Shown: piece after piece, positions 9,399 to 18,065 of the stretch
How positions within the stretch are numbered: the stretch's first letter is position 1
Layout of the letters: each line of letters opens with the position of its first letter
Virus record (IMG/VR): IMGVR_UViG_3300050132_000309
Location: 1-45,906 of that record
DNA from: a virus
DNA: 45,906 bases
Strand: one strand, 5' to 3'
Program-made: the position numbers and the translations under genes
The notes under the pieces: model-generated
What the model was told of the DNA's origin: nothing
Database searches by the model: none
The model's input: the letters and a program-made list of their open reading frames with translations, nothing else

Positions 9399-12094
9399 GA
9401 AATCACCCGCCGGGCCATATTGCTTTTTGGTGTGACTGCCCAATCCACCGAATCAATCACCCCGGTGGCCCCGCCACTATTTCCGCTGATGTCCAAATGC
9501 GCCCGGTTACCATTACGAAAAATAGAGACGTTCGCTGTGAACAGGTTGCTGCCACCCTGAGGCACAATATCTATGGCCTGTGAGCCGATCTGCTGGCCGT
9601 CTAGCCATAGGTTTGCAATGATCGACTGGACCATCGCTGCCGACCCATAGCCGGTGATTGTGGCCCGCTCGTAAAACAGCCGCTGGGTGCCACCCTCACC
9701 AAACAGGTCAGGCGTGCGAAATGACCATTGAACTGCGGACTGGTCCGTCGCTCCCTGATCCCAATTCAAGTCCCCTGACTGTAGCCGCTGGATCGTGCCA
9801 TCAGATTTTCCAGCAAGGACAAGCGGGTATCCCTCGCCGCCGGCTACGGTTGCCATCGAGCTAATCGCCCAAGGTAAATCCAGCACGGCCCATGACTTCA
9901 TCACCAAGTCGTAGCAGAACAGGCGAGTCAACGCACCAGACTGGCCGGACAATGGCATCGCGCAGAGGTACATCGGCGGGGCGACTGTCTGCGCGGATTG
10001 CGAAAGGTAGACATAGGCGGGGTCAACTGGAACCAGATCTGCCTCGGAATCCACCCCACCGAACAGATACGGCCGAATGTCCTCGCTGATGAGCCGATCG
10101 TTGATCCCGTCAAACACTGCGAAACCAAGATGGGTAAACCGGACGACGCCGAAGCCAGGCAGAAACTGAATGCTGCGCGCGGCAATGCAGCCAAGGTTGG
10201 TTTGCGCCGGCTGGATCTCGAACGAAGTCGTGCCGAAGACTCCAATAAACTGGTATGTTGTGAATTCCTTAAAGATGCACAAGGAGCCAGTAGGGGAGAT
10301 TCCAAGCGCGGCGATCGTGAAAGGGCATAGTCCAGTGATTTGTGAGCCATCCTGCCGACCGACGAACGCCGTGTTGACCGGGTTCCATGAATTTAGATTA
10401 TTTGAATCGGACATCTTCAGGCAAGATGGGCCGTCAATGCCGTCAGAGGTATTGGCAGGGGAAGTATTAGCCAGCCAGAGGGAGCCTGCGTAGGCAACAG
10501 CGTGCGCGGCGCCGCGGGGCGCGGTCGAAGCGACAATTGGGCCTTGGCTGGTCCAGAGCACCGTACCATCAGCAGTCTGCGCTCCGAGCGCGGTGTTCCA
10601 CGAAGGCGCGCTAGTGCCTGAGACGCCGCCCTGAGTCGCCGTGTAGTAGTTGCTGCTGCCGTCGGTGACTTGCGCGCCGGTCAACCAGGTTACGGAGGAC
10701 TGCCAATCTGGAAAGGCGTTCTGGAAGGTGTTGGCGAGAGGAGTGAGCGTGGCAGCAGCCAATTGGGACGGATCGCAGGACTGTGGCGCGTACCCATTTC
10801 CAAGGATCAGGATCTCTTTCCCTGCGAACTGCAACATCATCGGAATACTGCACACTTTACCACTGATTCCTCCGTAGGGAGAGAATGAGGAATAGGTAGT
10901 AGCGGAAACAGTAAACGACCCACTGGATTTCAAGTTAAAATCCGTTTCCCCACCCGACGTGGAACAACTCGCAGTAGCTCGCATCCGAATTTGAAGAAGG
11001 TTAAGATTAGTCAACACACCCGCCGCAATGACGCAAACCTCGGTGTTCGTGAATGTAGTTGAATGAGCATACGTATAACTATCAAACGTGGACCAGGTAC
11101 CCCCGCCATCCACAGAATAGTCATAACTGACGTGGGCTGTGCCAAACCCCAATACATAGACAGAACCAGATACGGTGAACGGCAAGGATAAAGTCTGAGA
11201 CGCCAAAACAGAATAAGACCCCCAGCCCGAAGCGATGACTTGGCTTCCCGACGCAGGAGATCCATAACCCGCCGTGATAGCTAAGGTTCCACCGATCGTG
11301 CCCGCGGTAAACGTCTGGGAAATAGCAGTGATAGTGTCAAATACAAAGTTTGGACCGCCCGGAGATAACTGCGCGGGTTGCGGATCTATGCCGCTGAACG
11401 CTCCCCCGGTGACAGGGGCAAATTGAACAATCTTGCTCGGCGGAGCTACACTTCCAATGCAGAGTTGCAGAATGTAGCTCGTGTTGTACGCTGGCAGCGA
11501 AGTGGACCCGCTGGTGAGCGCGCCCGTAAAAGTAGCGACCAGATTCAGCCCGGACACGGTTCCGGGAATGTTGGACAGAATCTTGTTTCCAGACAAAGCC
11601 CCTAAGGTGGCGAGATAGTAGATGTCATATCCGGTTGCGTTCTGAACCACCGGCCAAGTAAAATTCACAGCGGCGAAGGAACTGGCCGTGGTGAACTGAA
11701 ACAGGAATGGAGCAGTGTTGACACTCAGGCCGGCAACAGACCCCAGCGCCACGATAGCAAAGTAATAAGTTCCCGCCACGTTTGTGGTCGCTCCGGACGG
11801 TATACCGCTGGCCGAGGGAATATCAAGAATCTCCGGCCCGGGGGTGTTCGCCAACACAGGATAGATTGGGTATTGGCCCGAAGCGTACTGGGTAAACGTG
11901 GCCACAAACGCAGGACTGGTAAAGGGGGCGGGGATCTGACCAATGGAGAAGGAGCCATCAGCAATTTGAAGAGAGCCACGCTGATTGAAAAGGAGGTTCG
12001 AGAGACGAGAGAGCGCACCAGGGGGCTGGCTCAGGCTGCCCGTGCTGGCTACTAACTTTGCCCACTTGCGTTGGCTTATGATCTTTGCCGCCAT
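9395..12094 (-). CDS. Tail hub / nozzle protein (beta-propeller-like)
   Basis: 899 aa. The ATG at 12094 lies two bases after the connector stop and is preferred over one five codons upstream. The N-terminus contains an 'R..NLLFNQRGSLQIADGSF' phrase, the type of opening seen in podovirus stabilisation/nozzle proteins (P22 gp10, T7 gp12 role). The middle is Ser/Thr/Gly-rich beta with at least one fibronectin-like region near 110-190. The C-terminal half repeats aromatic beta-strand phrases (LWTSQGPIVA, AVAYAGSLWLANTS, VVRFTHLGFAVFDG), consistent with propeller blades, and ends in a jelly-roll-like region. It is the largest gene after the terminase. The role is inferred from position and layout. 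Confidence 0.6.
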   Translation of the reverse strand: MAAKIISQRKWAKLVASTGSLSQPPGALSRLSNLLFNQRGSLQIADGSFSIGQIPAPFTSPAFVATFTQYASGQYPIYPVLANTPGPEILDIPSASGIPSGATTNVAGTYYFAIVALGSVAGLSVNTAPFLFQFTTASSFAAVNFTWPVVQNATGYDIYYLATLGALSGNKILSNIPGTVSGLNLVATFTGALTSGSTSLPAYNTSYILQLCIGSVAPPSKIVQFAPVTGGAFSGIDPQPAQLSPGGPNFVFDTITAISQTFTAGTIGGTLAITAGYGSPASGSQVIASGWGSYSVLASQTLSLPFTVSGSVYVLGFGTAHVSYDYSVDGGGTWSTFDSYTYAHSTTFTNTEVCVIAAGVLTNLNLLQIRMRATASCSTSGGETDFNLKSSGSFTVSATTYSSFSPYGGISGKVCSIPMMLQFAGKEILILGNGYAPQSCDPSQLAAATLTPLANTFQNAFPDWQSSVTWLTGAQVTDGSSNYYTATQGGVSGTSAPSWNTALGAQTADGTVLWTSQGPIVASTAPRGAAHAVAYAGSLWLANTSPANTSDGIDGPSCLKMSDSNNLNSWNPVNTAFVGRQDGSQITGLCPFTIAALGISPTGSLCIFKEFTTYQFIGVFGTTSFEIQPAQTNLGCIAARSIQFLPGFGVVRFTHLGFAVFDGINDRLISEDIRPYLFGGVDSEADLVPVDPAYVYLSQSAQTVAPPMYLCAMPLSGQSGALTRLFCYDLVMKSWAVLDLPWAISSMATVAGGEGYPLVLAGKSDGTIQRLQSGDLNWDQGATDQSAVQWSFRTPDLFGEGGTQRLFYERATITGYGSAAMVQSIIANLWLDGQQIGSQAIDIVPQGGSNLFTANVSIFRNGNRAHLDISGNSGGATGVIDSVDWAVTPKSNMARRVIS

Positions 12095-12095
12095 C

Positions 12096-13415
12096 TCAAC
12101 ACACTCCACTAAGCAGCACGGCGCAAAGAAGCAAAGTCGGCAAAATCACACCGCCGAAAAATCCACCCAAACCGCTCACAACTTCTGGCCCCGTCGCTCC
12201 ACCGCACTGCACTCGCCGCGGCGACATTACCTGCCTGTTTCCTTTGATTGCTTGGCACTTCTGCTCAAACTGCTTCAACAAAGCGGATTGCGCTTCGATG
12301 TCCTGTTCCGCGCCACGGAAACGCGCAGAAAGGTAATCGCGCAGGGCATCAATCCAAGCCGGAGGAAGGTTCAGTTGCACGGCGGACTGCCCCTGCGCGT
12401 AGTGAATAGGGCAGCGGATTCCAGACATGTAGATGTTGGCCTCAGAGATCGCGGTCCCGGCTGGCCAAGCCCGAGCAATGGTTCCTCCCATGCCGCGAGT
12501 AATCTGGGTTAGCTGGTTCGAGACGTTACTAGAGTAATAGACCAACTCACAGGCAGAAGGATCAGCCGGATAAGGGCCAAGCAGAGCAAGCCCGAATCCC
12601 AGCACCCAGCCGGAGGAGCCAACAGTATAAGGGATCACAGTTGCCGTTGCTGAGAGCGCGCCTGAAAGCACGCCGGTACCAGAAGTTCGATCTGACTGCG
12701 GGTACAGCTCAATCTGCTGAACCACGGAGTCCTGGTTCATGACCGCCGTGCCAGATATTCCCTTGACGTTGCTGTGCCGAAAAATGTCAGATTTATTGCC
12801 AAAGGTGATGGGCCAGCCACTGTAGAAGCCCGAAGTCAACGAACGCCAGTTGCCAATAACCTGATACTGAGCTTGGCCAGCAGTGGACGGAATCCCTGTC
12901 ACGTCGCGGATGCCCTCCGTGATCGCGGTCGCGGCGTCCAAACCCTCGTTGATCCAGCGATACAGCGCTGCGCATGACAAACTAGTCCCATCCGTGTCAG
13001 GCAGCCAGGCCGAGGATCGAGCAGGCGGGAACCCCTGCGCAATGCCGGTCGAGGACAAGGTAAATGGGATCGAGAACACACCGGTGCCGCCGGCGGGAAT
13101 GGTGTAAGGCAGATAGCGGTCTTCGCTGCCCGCCCCGCCCAAGGTGAAGTAGACCCGGATGGCCGTGGCCGCAAATGAGCACGTACCCGCCACGGTGAAA
13201 GTCGAGCCGATGGCGCCGTTGGCCACAGCGACCTCAGCCGAGGCCGGAGACTCGCCCCAAGGAGTGAGCTGGGTGACGGTGAACCAGATCGCGAGCGAGC
13301 CGGTGGGGAGAGGGGTGACGGCGACTCCGGTGGGCGCAGGAAGCGAACTGGGCGGATCTCCAGCTTGCTCACGCAATGCCATCAGAACATCCCCGACTAA
13401 AGACCATTGCGCCAT
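12096..13415 (-). CDS. Head-tail connector / adaptor with embedded Ig/FN3-like domain
   Basis: 439 aa, ATG at 13415 with GGAG eight bases before. Residues about 25-95 resemble a fibronectin III or Ig-like module (PAPTGVAVTPLPTGSLAIWF ... GESPASAEVAV). The middle (ALYRWINEGLDAATAITEGI) and the C-terminal helical part (WIDALRDYLSARFRGAEQDI, then KQFEQKCQAI) look like a podovirus adaptor. A hydrophobic stretch follows near the C-terminus (GGFFGGVILPTLLLCAVLLSG), which is unusual for a connector. It lies between capsid and hub genes, as expected for a head-tail joining protein. Confidence 0.55.
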   Translation of the reverse strand: MAQWSLVGDVLMALREQAGDPPSSLPAPTGVAVTPLPTGSLAIWFTVTQLTPWGESPASAEVAVANGAIGSTFTVAGTCSFAATAIRVYFTLGGAGSEDRYLPYTIPAGGTGVFSIPFTLSSTGIAQGFPPARSSAWLPDTDGTSLSCAALYRWINEGLDAATAITEGIRDVTGIPSTAGQAQYQVIGNWRSLTSGFYSGWPITFGNKSDIFRHSNVKGISGTAVMNQDSVVQQIELYPQSDRTSGTGVLSGALSATATVIPYTVGSSGWVLGFGLALLGPYPADPSACELVYYSSNVSNQLTQITRGMGGTIARAWPAGTAISEANIYMSGIRCPIHYAQGQSAVQLNLPPAWIDALRDYLSARFRGAEQDIEAQSALLKQFEQKCQAIKGNRQVMSPRRVQCGGATGPEVVSGLGGFFGGVILPTLLLCAVLLSGVC

Positions 13416-13437
13416 GAAGAACTCCCTCTCCTACTAC

Positions 13438-13479
13438 AAAAAAGCGGCGACCATCCCCGGTCAGTGGGACGGCCGCCGC
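13438..13479 (-). terminator. Intrinsic terminator after the capsid module
   Basis: Read on the minus strand, a 14-bp stem (13466-13479 pairing with 13444-13457, including two G-U pairs) closes an 8-nt loop and is followed at once by six T residues (13443-13438). This is a classical rho-independent terminator. It lies between the decoration gene and the connector gene and should set higher expression of scaffold, capsid and decoration than of the tail genes. Confidence 0.85.
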
Positions 13480-13508
13480 CGGAGGAACAGCGGTTAACTA
13501 GCCAGCGG

Positions 13509-13940
13509 CTAGACCAAGCTCACTTCCACGTCAATCGGCAACGAGGTAATTGTTCCGCCGCCGGTCACGACGAAGTTCACCGCCGTAATAGCCACGTCAG
13601 TCTTGAACTCGCCGGTCAGATCCACGTAGCCACCTGCCGGAGTTGCCGGAATGGCCGCCACGTTCCAGACGTTCGTGCCGTCGGTCACCTGCACTACAAG
13701 AGCCACGGTCGCGGTTGAGGTCGCGTTGGTTACGCGCAGATGCCACTTACCTGAAGTAGGCGCCGGGCCACCGGAGAGGTTGAACGGTGTGCCACCGGTG
13801 CTCGGTGTAGTCGTTGTGGCGGCAATAACCAGCGTATTAGCGCCGGTGGCCGTGGGAGTCTGGGTCGCCGAGCCTTGGAACGAGCCGGAACCGAACCCCG
13901 GCATGGCCTGCGAGATCGGATTTGCAAAAGGAAGCGCCAT
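13509..13940 (-). CDS. Putative capsid decoration / head-fibre protein
   Basis: 143 aa, ATG at 13940 with AAGGAG nine bases before. The product is beta-rich, with Thr/Val/Ala/Gly repeats (TNATSTATVALVVQVTDGTN, DLTGEFKTDVAITAVNFVVT) suggesting a single Ig-like or jelly-roll domain after a flexible 40-residue N-terminus. It lies directly after the major capsid gene and before the terminator, the usual place of a decoration or cement protein. No homolog was identified; the function is inferred from position, size and beta content. Confidence 0.5.
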   Translation of the reverse strand: MALPFANPISQAMPGFGSGSFQGSATQTPTATGANTLVIAATTTTPSTGGTPFNLSGGPAPTSGKWHLRVTNATSTATVALVVQVTDGTNVWNVAAIPATPAGGYVDLTGEFKTDVAITAVNFVVTGGGTITSLPIDVEVSLV

Positions 13941-13980
13941 AATAAATCTCCTTGGGGGTGGGGGAGGAGGAAGGCTGAAT

Positions 13981-13995
13981 CTGGGCCTAGCCCAG
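13981..13995. other. Short perfect hairpin behind the capsid gene
   Basis: CTGGGC-CTA-GCCCAG forms a 6-bp stem with a 3-nt loop in the 81-bp gap between the capsid and decoration genes. There is no T-tract, so it is more likely an mRNA-processing or stabilising hairpin than a terminator. Confidence 0.45.
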
Positions 13996-14021
13996 TCTGC
14001 CTCCCCCCTCTTGGCTCAGTT

Positions 14022-15008
14022 CTACACGCAGCCTGTGAACGCCACGTTCATTCTGGGCGAAATGCAGCTCAGGTTCCAGGTCAGATACATGCAGCTCACC
14101 AGCACGCGCTGGTTGCTCGGCTTCAGGAACGGATCGACGTTGAAGTAATCCGCCTCATGGAAGACCGGGAAGATGTACTTCGAGTTCAGCAACATGGCCT
14201 GGTTCGCGGTCGCGAAATAGTCGGCCACGGTCACAGCGTTGTTGAACAGGAAATGGTTGCGGAAGCCAACCTGCAAAGCCTCGTCGTCCTGCATCCCCTG
14301 ACCGAAGCGAATGCTGCCTACGTATGTGTTCTTGAACGCGGCGTAACTGGTCCGGTTCATAACGAACAAATCAGGCTCATCGTAGCCCCAAGTGACGGAC
14401 TGGTAACCCGGCTCGCAAAGAGTCGAGGAAAGCGCAGCCGCGCTACAGGGAATCGCAGTCGCAGGCAGCCACCAGGCATTTGCGGCCGAAGCGCGATTGA
14501 TCCCGGCGATGGTATTGGTCGTCGAGACAACCCACGAGTTCAAATCGTCCACATCCAGACTGGTGTTCTGCGGCGAGGTATGCCACAGGGCGCGCGAGAG
14601 CTTCTGGAGGAAGCTGCCCGATGCGGTCTGGAACTTGGCCTTGATGATGTCAAGGTTGTTCGACCCGCCGCGATTGAGAATGATGTCGGTAATCGGGATC
14701 ACGACAGGCTGGCGATAGGGCTTCCATTGCTGGTTCGCCGGCTGCACCGAGTCCACGACCGAAGTGTCAAGGAGCTGGTCGCCATAGTAAGCGCCACCGG
14801 GAAGCTCTTCCTGATAGATTTCCGGGAAGATCAGCTCACCCGCGCCAAAACGCTTGCCCTCGCGTGTCAGCGCCCAGAAAACTGGGGAAGGCTTGAACAC
14901 GTTGTCGCCGAGGACAGGAACGATAAATTTCTGGGAAATTGCATTGACGGTGTTCGAGAGCTGTACCGGCGGCGATGCGAGTCCCAGTCCAACCACGCTA
15001 TTTGCCAT
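14022..15008 (-). CDS. Major capsid protein
   Basis: 328 aa, ATG at 15008 with GGAG eight bases before. The sequence fits a podovirus-type major capsid protein: N-terminal region with a 'NAISQKFIVPVLGDNVF' phrase, a loop with 'GELIFPEIYQEE', a central 'ADYFATANQAMLLNSKYI' segment and the 'DEPDLFVMNRTSYAAFK' phrase common in HK97-fold capsids. Several cysteines (SCMYLTWNLSCIS, CSAAALSSTLC) are near the C-terminal third. It follows the scaffold gene and precedes the probable decoration gene. The family assignment is from motif feel and gene order, not from a search. Confidence 0.85.
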   Translation of the reverse strand: MANSVVGLGLASPPVQLSNTVNAISQKFIVPVLGDNVFKPSPVFWALTREGKRFGAGELIFPEIYQEELPGGAYYGDQLLDTSVVDSVQPANQQWKPYRQPVVIPITDIILNRGGSNNLDIIKAKFQTASGSFLQKLSRALWHTSPQNTSLDVDDLNSWVVSTTNTIAGINRASAANAWWLPATAIPCSAAALSSTLCEPGYQSVTWGYDEPDLFVMNRTSYAAFKNTYVGSIRFGQGMQDDEALQVGFRNHFLFNNAVTVADYFATANQAMLLNSKYIFPVFHEADYFNVDPFLKPSNQRVLVSCMYLTWNLSCISPRMNVAFTGCV

Positions 15009-15109
15009 GAGAGGTTCTCCTGGTCGGGCAAACGGGGGAGGTCGCCGACGGGGTTAAGGTTAAGGTCGCAGAAGTGTGGGGATTGGCCACGCTCCCAGAA
15101 AAACTTGCG

Positions 15110-16084
15110 CTATTGCACCATTCCAAAATTCGTCGTGCCCATGGCCGACTTGATTACATCTTCATCCGACATCGCGGCGGCCATTGCTTCATCAAACGAC
15201 TTGACAACCTTGACCTTGTTGCCCTTGGCATCCGTGCGCTCGTTGAACGGATCAAACTCACCGTCTTTGGCCGGAGCCGTATGCAGAGGATTGCGCGACT
15301 GAGGAGGCGTCAGGGAAGCCAGCTTGCCCTTGTCTTCGATTTCCTTGGTCAGCTTGGCAGTTTCCTTCGTCTTCCATTCATCACGCTCGGCATTCTTGCG
15401 CGCATCCCAAGTCAACCGGTCTACGGCATCGGCGACCTGAAGGAAGCCATCCTTGTCCTTGAGCTGATGCTCGGAGGCATACTTATAGGCCGTCTCGTAA
15501 TCCACCGTGACACCCTTGGGAAGATCCTTGGTGGCCGCGGCGAATTGTGACTGGTACTGGTCGTTCAGGTAACGACCGACCGAAGTGTTCACGACGCCAG
15601 TGACCTTGCTTAGGCCATCAGTGAGGGTGGACTTCAGACCATCAAACTGACCAGGAATTTTAGCCATATCGGCACGAAGAGCCGCCATTTCCTGATCGCG
15701 CTTAGCCAGTTCAGCCTTCATCTGCTTCACAACCGGCCCAAGCAGCGGGTCGTCGTCAGAGAGGCCATACTCGACTTGGGCGACTGCGCGAAGCTCAGCC
15801 GCAGTCGGAGTAACAGCCTGCTGCTGGGTCTGCACGGTCGGCGCCACAACTTTGCCATCCTGCGCCAGCCAGCCGGCTTGCACAGCCTGCTGAAACTTGG
15901 ACGCAAAAGCCAGTTCGGCTTGACCGAGGGTATTCTGCCGCTGTTCGATTTGCGCGGTCAGAGCTTGACGCTCGGCCACGGGAAGGGCGCGAATTTCGCC
16001 CACATTAACGGTCGAACCGTCCGGTAGATTCAGAATCATGTCGTCAGCATACTTCGCGTTCGAGAGAATATCTTTGAGGGCCAT
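15110..16084 (-). CDS. Capsid scaffolding protein
   Basis: 324 aa, ATG at 16084 with AGGAG before. It is acidic and helical with few aromatic residues: Gln/Ala-rich N-terminus, predicted coiled coil at about 125-160 (KQMKAELAKRDQEMAALRAD), a Lys/Glu-rich second helix near 230-260 and a basic patch after it. It lies directly upstream of the major capsid gene. This is the normal position, size and composition of a scaffold. No protease motif is visible. Confidence 0.75.
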   Translation of the reverse strand: MALKDILSNAKYADDMILNLPDGSTVNVGEIRALPVAERQALTAQIEQRQNTLGQAELAFASKFQQAVQAGWLAQDGKVVAPTVQTQQQAVTPTAAELRAVAQVEYGLSDDDPLLGPVVKQMKAELAKRDQEMAALRADMAKIPGQFDGLKSTLTDGLSKVTGVVNTSVGRYLNDQYQSQFAAATKDLPKGVTVDYETAYKYASEHQLKDKDGFLQVADAVDRLTWDARKNAERDEWKTKETAKLTKEIEDKGKLASLTPPQSRNPLHTAPAKDGEFDPFNERTDAKGNKVKVVKSFDEAMAAAMSDEDVIKSAMGTTNFGMVQ

Positions 16085-16105
16085 GGGGGAGGACTCCTTC
16101 GGCGA

Positions 16106-16660
16106 CTATGCGCCTTGTTGTGATCCCAGCTCGCCCGACTGACCGGCGGGGTTGGGAATAGCTGCGTTGTTGGCGATAGGCCCGGCAGCAGATGTAGTTG
16201 CCGCGGCCTTTTCCGCTTCCTGAATCGAGTTATCAAGGTACTTGACCACATTGGCGAGGTTGCGAGAAACGCCAGGGATCGTAAAAACGGCTCGGGTGTA
16301 AAGGGAGACAACCATTGACTTGATCGAGGTCAGAGACTTGGCCATCGCGTCAGGGTCAACGCCTTGGAGTTCGGCCAGTTGCTGAGAAAGCTGAAGGCCG
16401 GCAGGGGTCGTGGGAGGAGAGTTGGGACCGGGAGGGCCACCAGCACCGGGGCCACCCGGACCACCGGGCATGGGAGGGCCACCCATACCCATCACTCCGG
16501 GCGGAGGAGGCATCGGGCCGCCGGGACCGGCAGGAGGGCCACCGGCACCAGGGCCACCGGGGCCACCTGCGCCGCCGGCTGCGGAGCCCGGACCCGCAGC
16601 AAGTTTACCGATCAACTGCCGGGCCATCATCTGTGCCAAAGCTGGATTTGCGGTTCCCAT
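16106..16660 (-). CDS. Gly/Pro-rich structural protein of unknown function
   Basis: 184 aa from the ATG at 16660 (GAGGA upstream); an earlier in-frame ATG overlaps the preceding gene. Residues about 24-85 are almost only Gly, Pro, Ala and Met in collagen-like runs (GGPGGPGAGGPPAGPGG). The rest is helical (LQLSQQLAELQGVDPDAMAK, LANVVKYLDNSIQEAEKA). The GC-rich low-complexity tract also leaves false open frames on the other strand. It may be a minor head or scaffold-associated protein by position; no function is recognised. Confidence 0.6.
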   Translation of the reverse strand: MGTANPALAQMMARQLIGKLAAGPGSAAGGAGGPGGPGAGGPPAGPGGPMPPPPGVMGMGGPPMPGGPGGPGAGGPPGPNSPPTTPAGLQLSQQLAELQGVDPDAMAKSLTSIKSMVVSLYTRAVFTIPGVSRNLANVVKYLDNSIQEAEKAAATTSAAGPIANNAAIPNPAGQSGELGSQQGA

Positions 16661-16688
16661 TGGATTTGAAATCCTCGGTGGATGCTGA

Positions 16689-16877
16689 CTACTTCTTGTC
16701 CGACCAGAACGGCTTATCGCCACCTTCGGGGATCAGGCCAAGCGGATCTTTGATGTTGACGACAGGAGAGTTGTTGACATCGGGGCCGGGCTCATTGCCA
16801 GTTCGCCCAACCGTAAGCGGGGACTTCAAAATCTCGGTGTTGAAATTGACCCCGAAACCTTCCTTGATCTTTGCCAT
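16689..16877 (-). CDS. Small conserved-position protein in the head operon
   Basis: 62 aa from ATG at 16877, chosen for its GAGGAG nine bases before; a second ATG five codons upstream lacks this. The sequence is hydrophilic (FGVNFNTEILKSPLTVGRTG, then PLGLIPEGGDKPFWSDKK). It lies between the tiny basic ORFs and the Gly/Pro-rich gene. Function unknown. Confidence 0.6.
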   Translation of the reverse strand: MAKIKEGFGVNFNTEILKSPLTVGRTGNEPGPDVNNSPVVNIKDPLGLIPEGGDKPFWSDKK

Positions 16878-16934
16878 GGTGTTGCTCCTCAATGCTGGGT
16901 TCGTCGTACTTGGTTGAACTTCTCGGCAGGCCGA

Positions 16935-17036
16935 CTACTTCCGGCCTACGCTACCCTTGCCTACCCGCCGATCAATCTTCTTGGTCATCCGGGCTACAGC
17001 GTGCCGAGTGCCTACTTCTGATTTCGCTGACTTCAT
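16935..17036 (-). CDS. Tiny basic protein (33 aa)
   Basis: ATG at 17036 preceded by AAGGAG with ideal spacing. The 33-residue product is Lys/Arg-rich (ending TKKIDRRVGKGSVGRK). It is one of several tiny basic ORFs with strong SDs between portal and scaffold. Translation is likely from the RBS alone; function unknown, possibly nucleic-acid binding or virion-associated. Confidence 0.55.
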   Translation of the reverse strand: MKSAKSEVGTRHAVARMTKKIDRRVGKGSVGRK

Positions 17037-17197
17037 GACCGCATCTCCTTGGGAACCAGCAGGAGAAGGAGGTTACCGCCACCTCCCCCTGCCGTTTCCT
17101 GTCTTGCGCATCGAACGCTTTCGGCGGAGAGGATGGGGTTAGTCCCCCACCAACTCCCACCCACCGCCGAACGAGAGAACCGGCGAACCAGATCTCT

Positions 17198-17257
17198 CTA
17201 CTTGCGAGCGGCGGTGCGCCGACGCCTGGTGGATCGTCTGCCTCCACGAGAAGCCAT
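17198..17257 (-). CDS. Tiny arginine-rich peptide (19 aa)
   Basis: ATG at 17257 with a perfect GGAGG seven bases before and TAG after 19 codons. The peptide begins MASRGGRRSTRRRR; nine of 19 residues are Arg or Lys. The match between a consensus SD and such a short frame suggests real expression, but it could be a leader peptide or chance. Compare the Lys-rich 19-aa ORF at 17592-17651. Confidence 0.45.
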   Translation of the reverse strand: MASRGGRRSTRRRRTAARK

Positions 17258-17376
17258 CCGCGTACCTCCTTCGCTCCGGGTCGCTGGGCTAGGCTGCGCG
17301 GGAATTAACCCGAGACAGCCGCCGAGCAGTTAAGAAGACGAGGCGCGAAGGCCAGCGGCACCGTCTCCGGGATGAG

Positions 17377-17508
17377 TCAGGACCGATGAGCCGAGCGAGA
17401 TTTCTTCGCACGGTCAGCGATCCGGGCACGCATGTCGCGCAGAAACTTCCGGGGTTGGCCAAAGTCCTTGACGACACGAGAATCAGATTTCGAGGGGGTT
17501 CCGGCCAT
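17377..17508 (-). CDS. Small basic protein (43 aa)
   Basis: ATG at 17508 with GGAG nine bases before. The product is basic and helical in its second half (GQPRKFLRDMRARIADRAKK). It belongs to the same run of tiny basic ORFs between portal and scaffold. Function unknown. Confidence 0.55.
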   Translation of the reverse strand: MAGTPSKSDSRVVKDFGQPRKFLRDMRARIADRAKKSRSAHRS

Positions 17509-17591
17509 CAGGATGGTCTCCTTTCGGAAGTTGGTGCGCGGCTAGGATGGGGCAAGAGTAAAGCTCGGGAGGACGAATCCCCCCGGACTAA

Positions 17592-17651
17592 CTACTTGCG
17601 CTTTGCGGCGACGCGCCGCTCTTTCTTGGTTTCCTTGCGCTTGTGGGCCAT
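17592..17651 (-). CDS. Tiny lysine-rich peptide (19 aa)
   Basis: ATG at 17651 preceded by AAAGGAG. The 19 residues (MAHKRKETKKERRVAAKRK) are 11 Lys/Arg. The same frame is open further upstream to an ATG inside the repeated string at 17756-17771, which would add a hydrophobic signal-like N-terminus; the internal start is preferred because of its SD. Confidence 0.45.
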   Translation of the reverse strand: MAHKRKETKKERRVAAKRK

Positions 17652-17755
17652 GATGTGTTTCTCCTTTGCACGAGCCAAGCCGAGGCCGAAGCCCAGACGA
17701 GAGCAGAGTGCGATTAGGAGAAGGATAGAACGGAAATGAGAGGATGGGAACCCCC

Positions 17756-17770
17756 TCGCCATAACACCAA
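17756..17770 (-). repeat. Copy 2 of the 15-bp string TCGCCATAACACCAA
   Basis: The plus-strand string TCGCCATAACACCAA occurs at 9210-9224, 17756-17770 and 21105-21119, always in the same orientation; the last two also share the next T. Two copies are intergenic and one lies inside a GNAT-like gene. On the transcribed strand it reads TTGGTGTTATGGCGA and is followed, in the intergenic copies, by a pyrimidine-rich stretch. Its role is unknown. Confidence 0.6.
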
Positions 17771-17789
17771 TCGGAAGGAGGGAAAATAA

Positions 17790-18065
17790 TCAGTATGTAT
17801 TTTGAATGAAAGTTCTCCCTGAGTGCAGTCCGCCGTAACGAAACTGGCAAACAGGAATTCCAAATTCAGCCAAAGTTCCGTTGCCAATCCACCAATAGAC
17901 CGTCTGTGGCCTACGGCCCATCATTCTGCTGAATTCAGTAACGGTCAACCAGTGCGCGCGCCAATTGTAGTGGGGAACGCCGCGGGCAGAAGATGCAGGG
18001 TCCGGGATTGTCTCGACATGCGTAGGTGAATTTGTCGTTGCCACTCTCTCGCCCGCCTTTCTCAT
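17790..18065 (-). CDS. MerR/excisionase-type HTH protein inside the head operon
   Basis: 91 aa, ATG at 18065 overlapping the portal stop by ATGA. Residues about 40-72 fit a HTH_17/excisionase-like winged helix: LTVTEFSRMMGRRPQTVYWW, then a wing (IGNGTLAEFGIPV). A small DNA-binding protein between portal and scaffold is unusual; it might bind the genome during packaging or regulate late genes. The C-terminus is Gly/His-rich. Confidence 0.6.
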   Translation of the reverse strand: MRKAGERVATTNSPTHVETIPDPASSARGVPHYNWRAHWLTVTEFSRMMGRRPQTVYWWIGNGTLAEFGIPVCQFRYGGLHSGRTFIQNTY

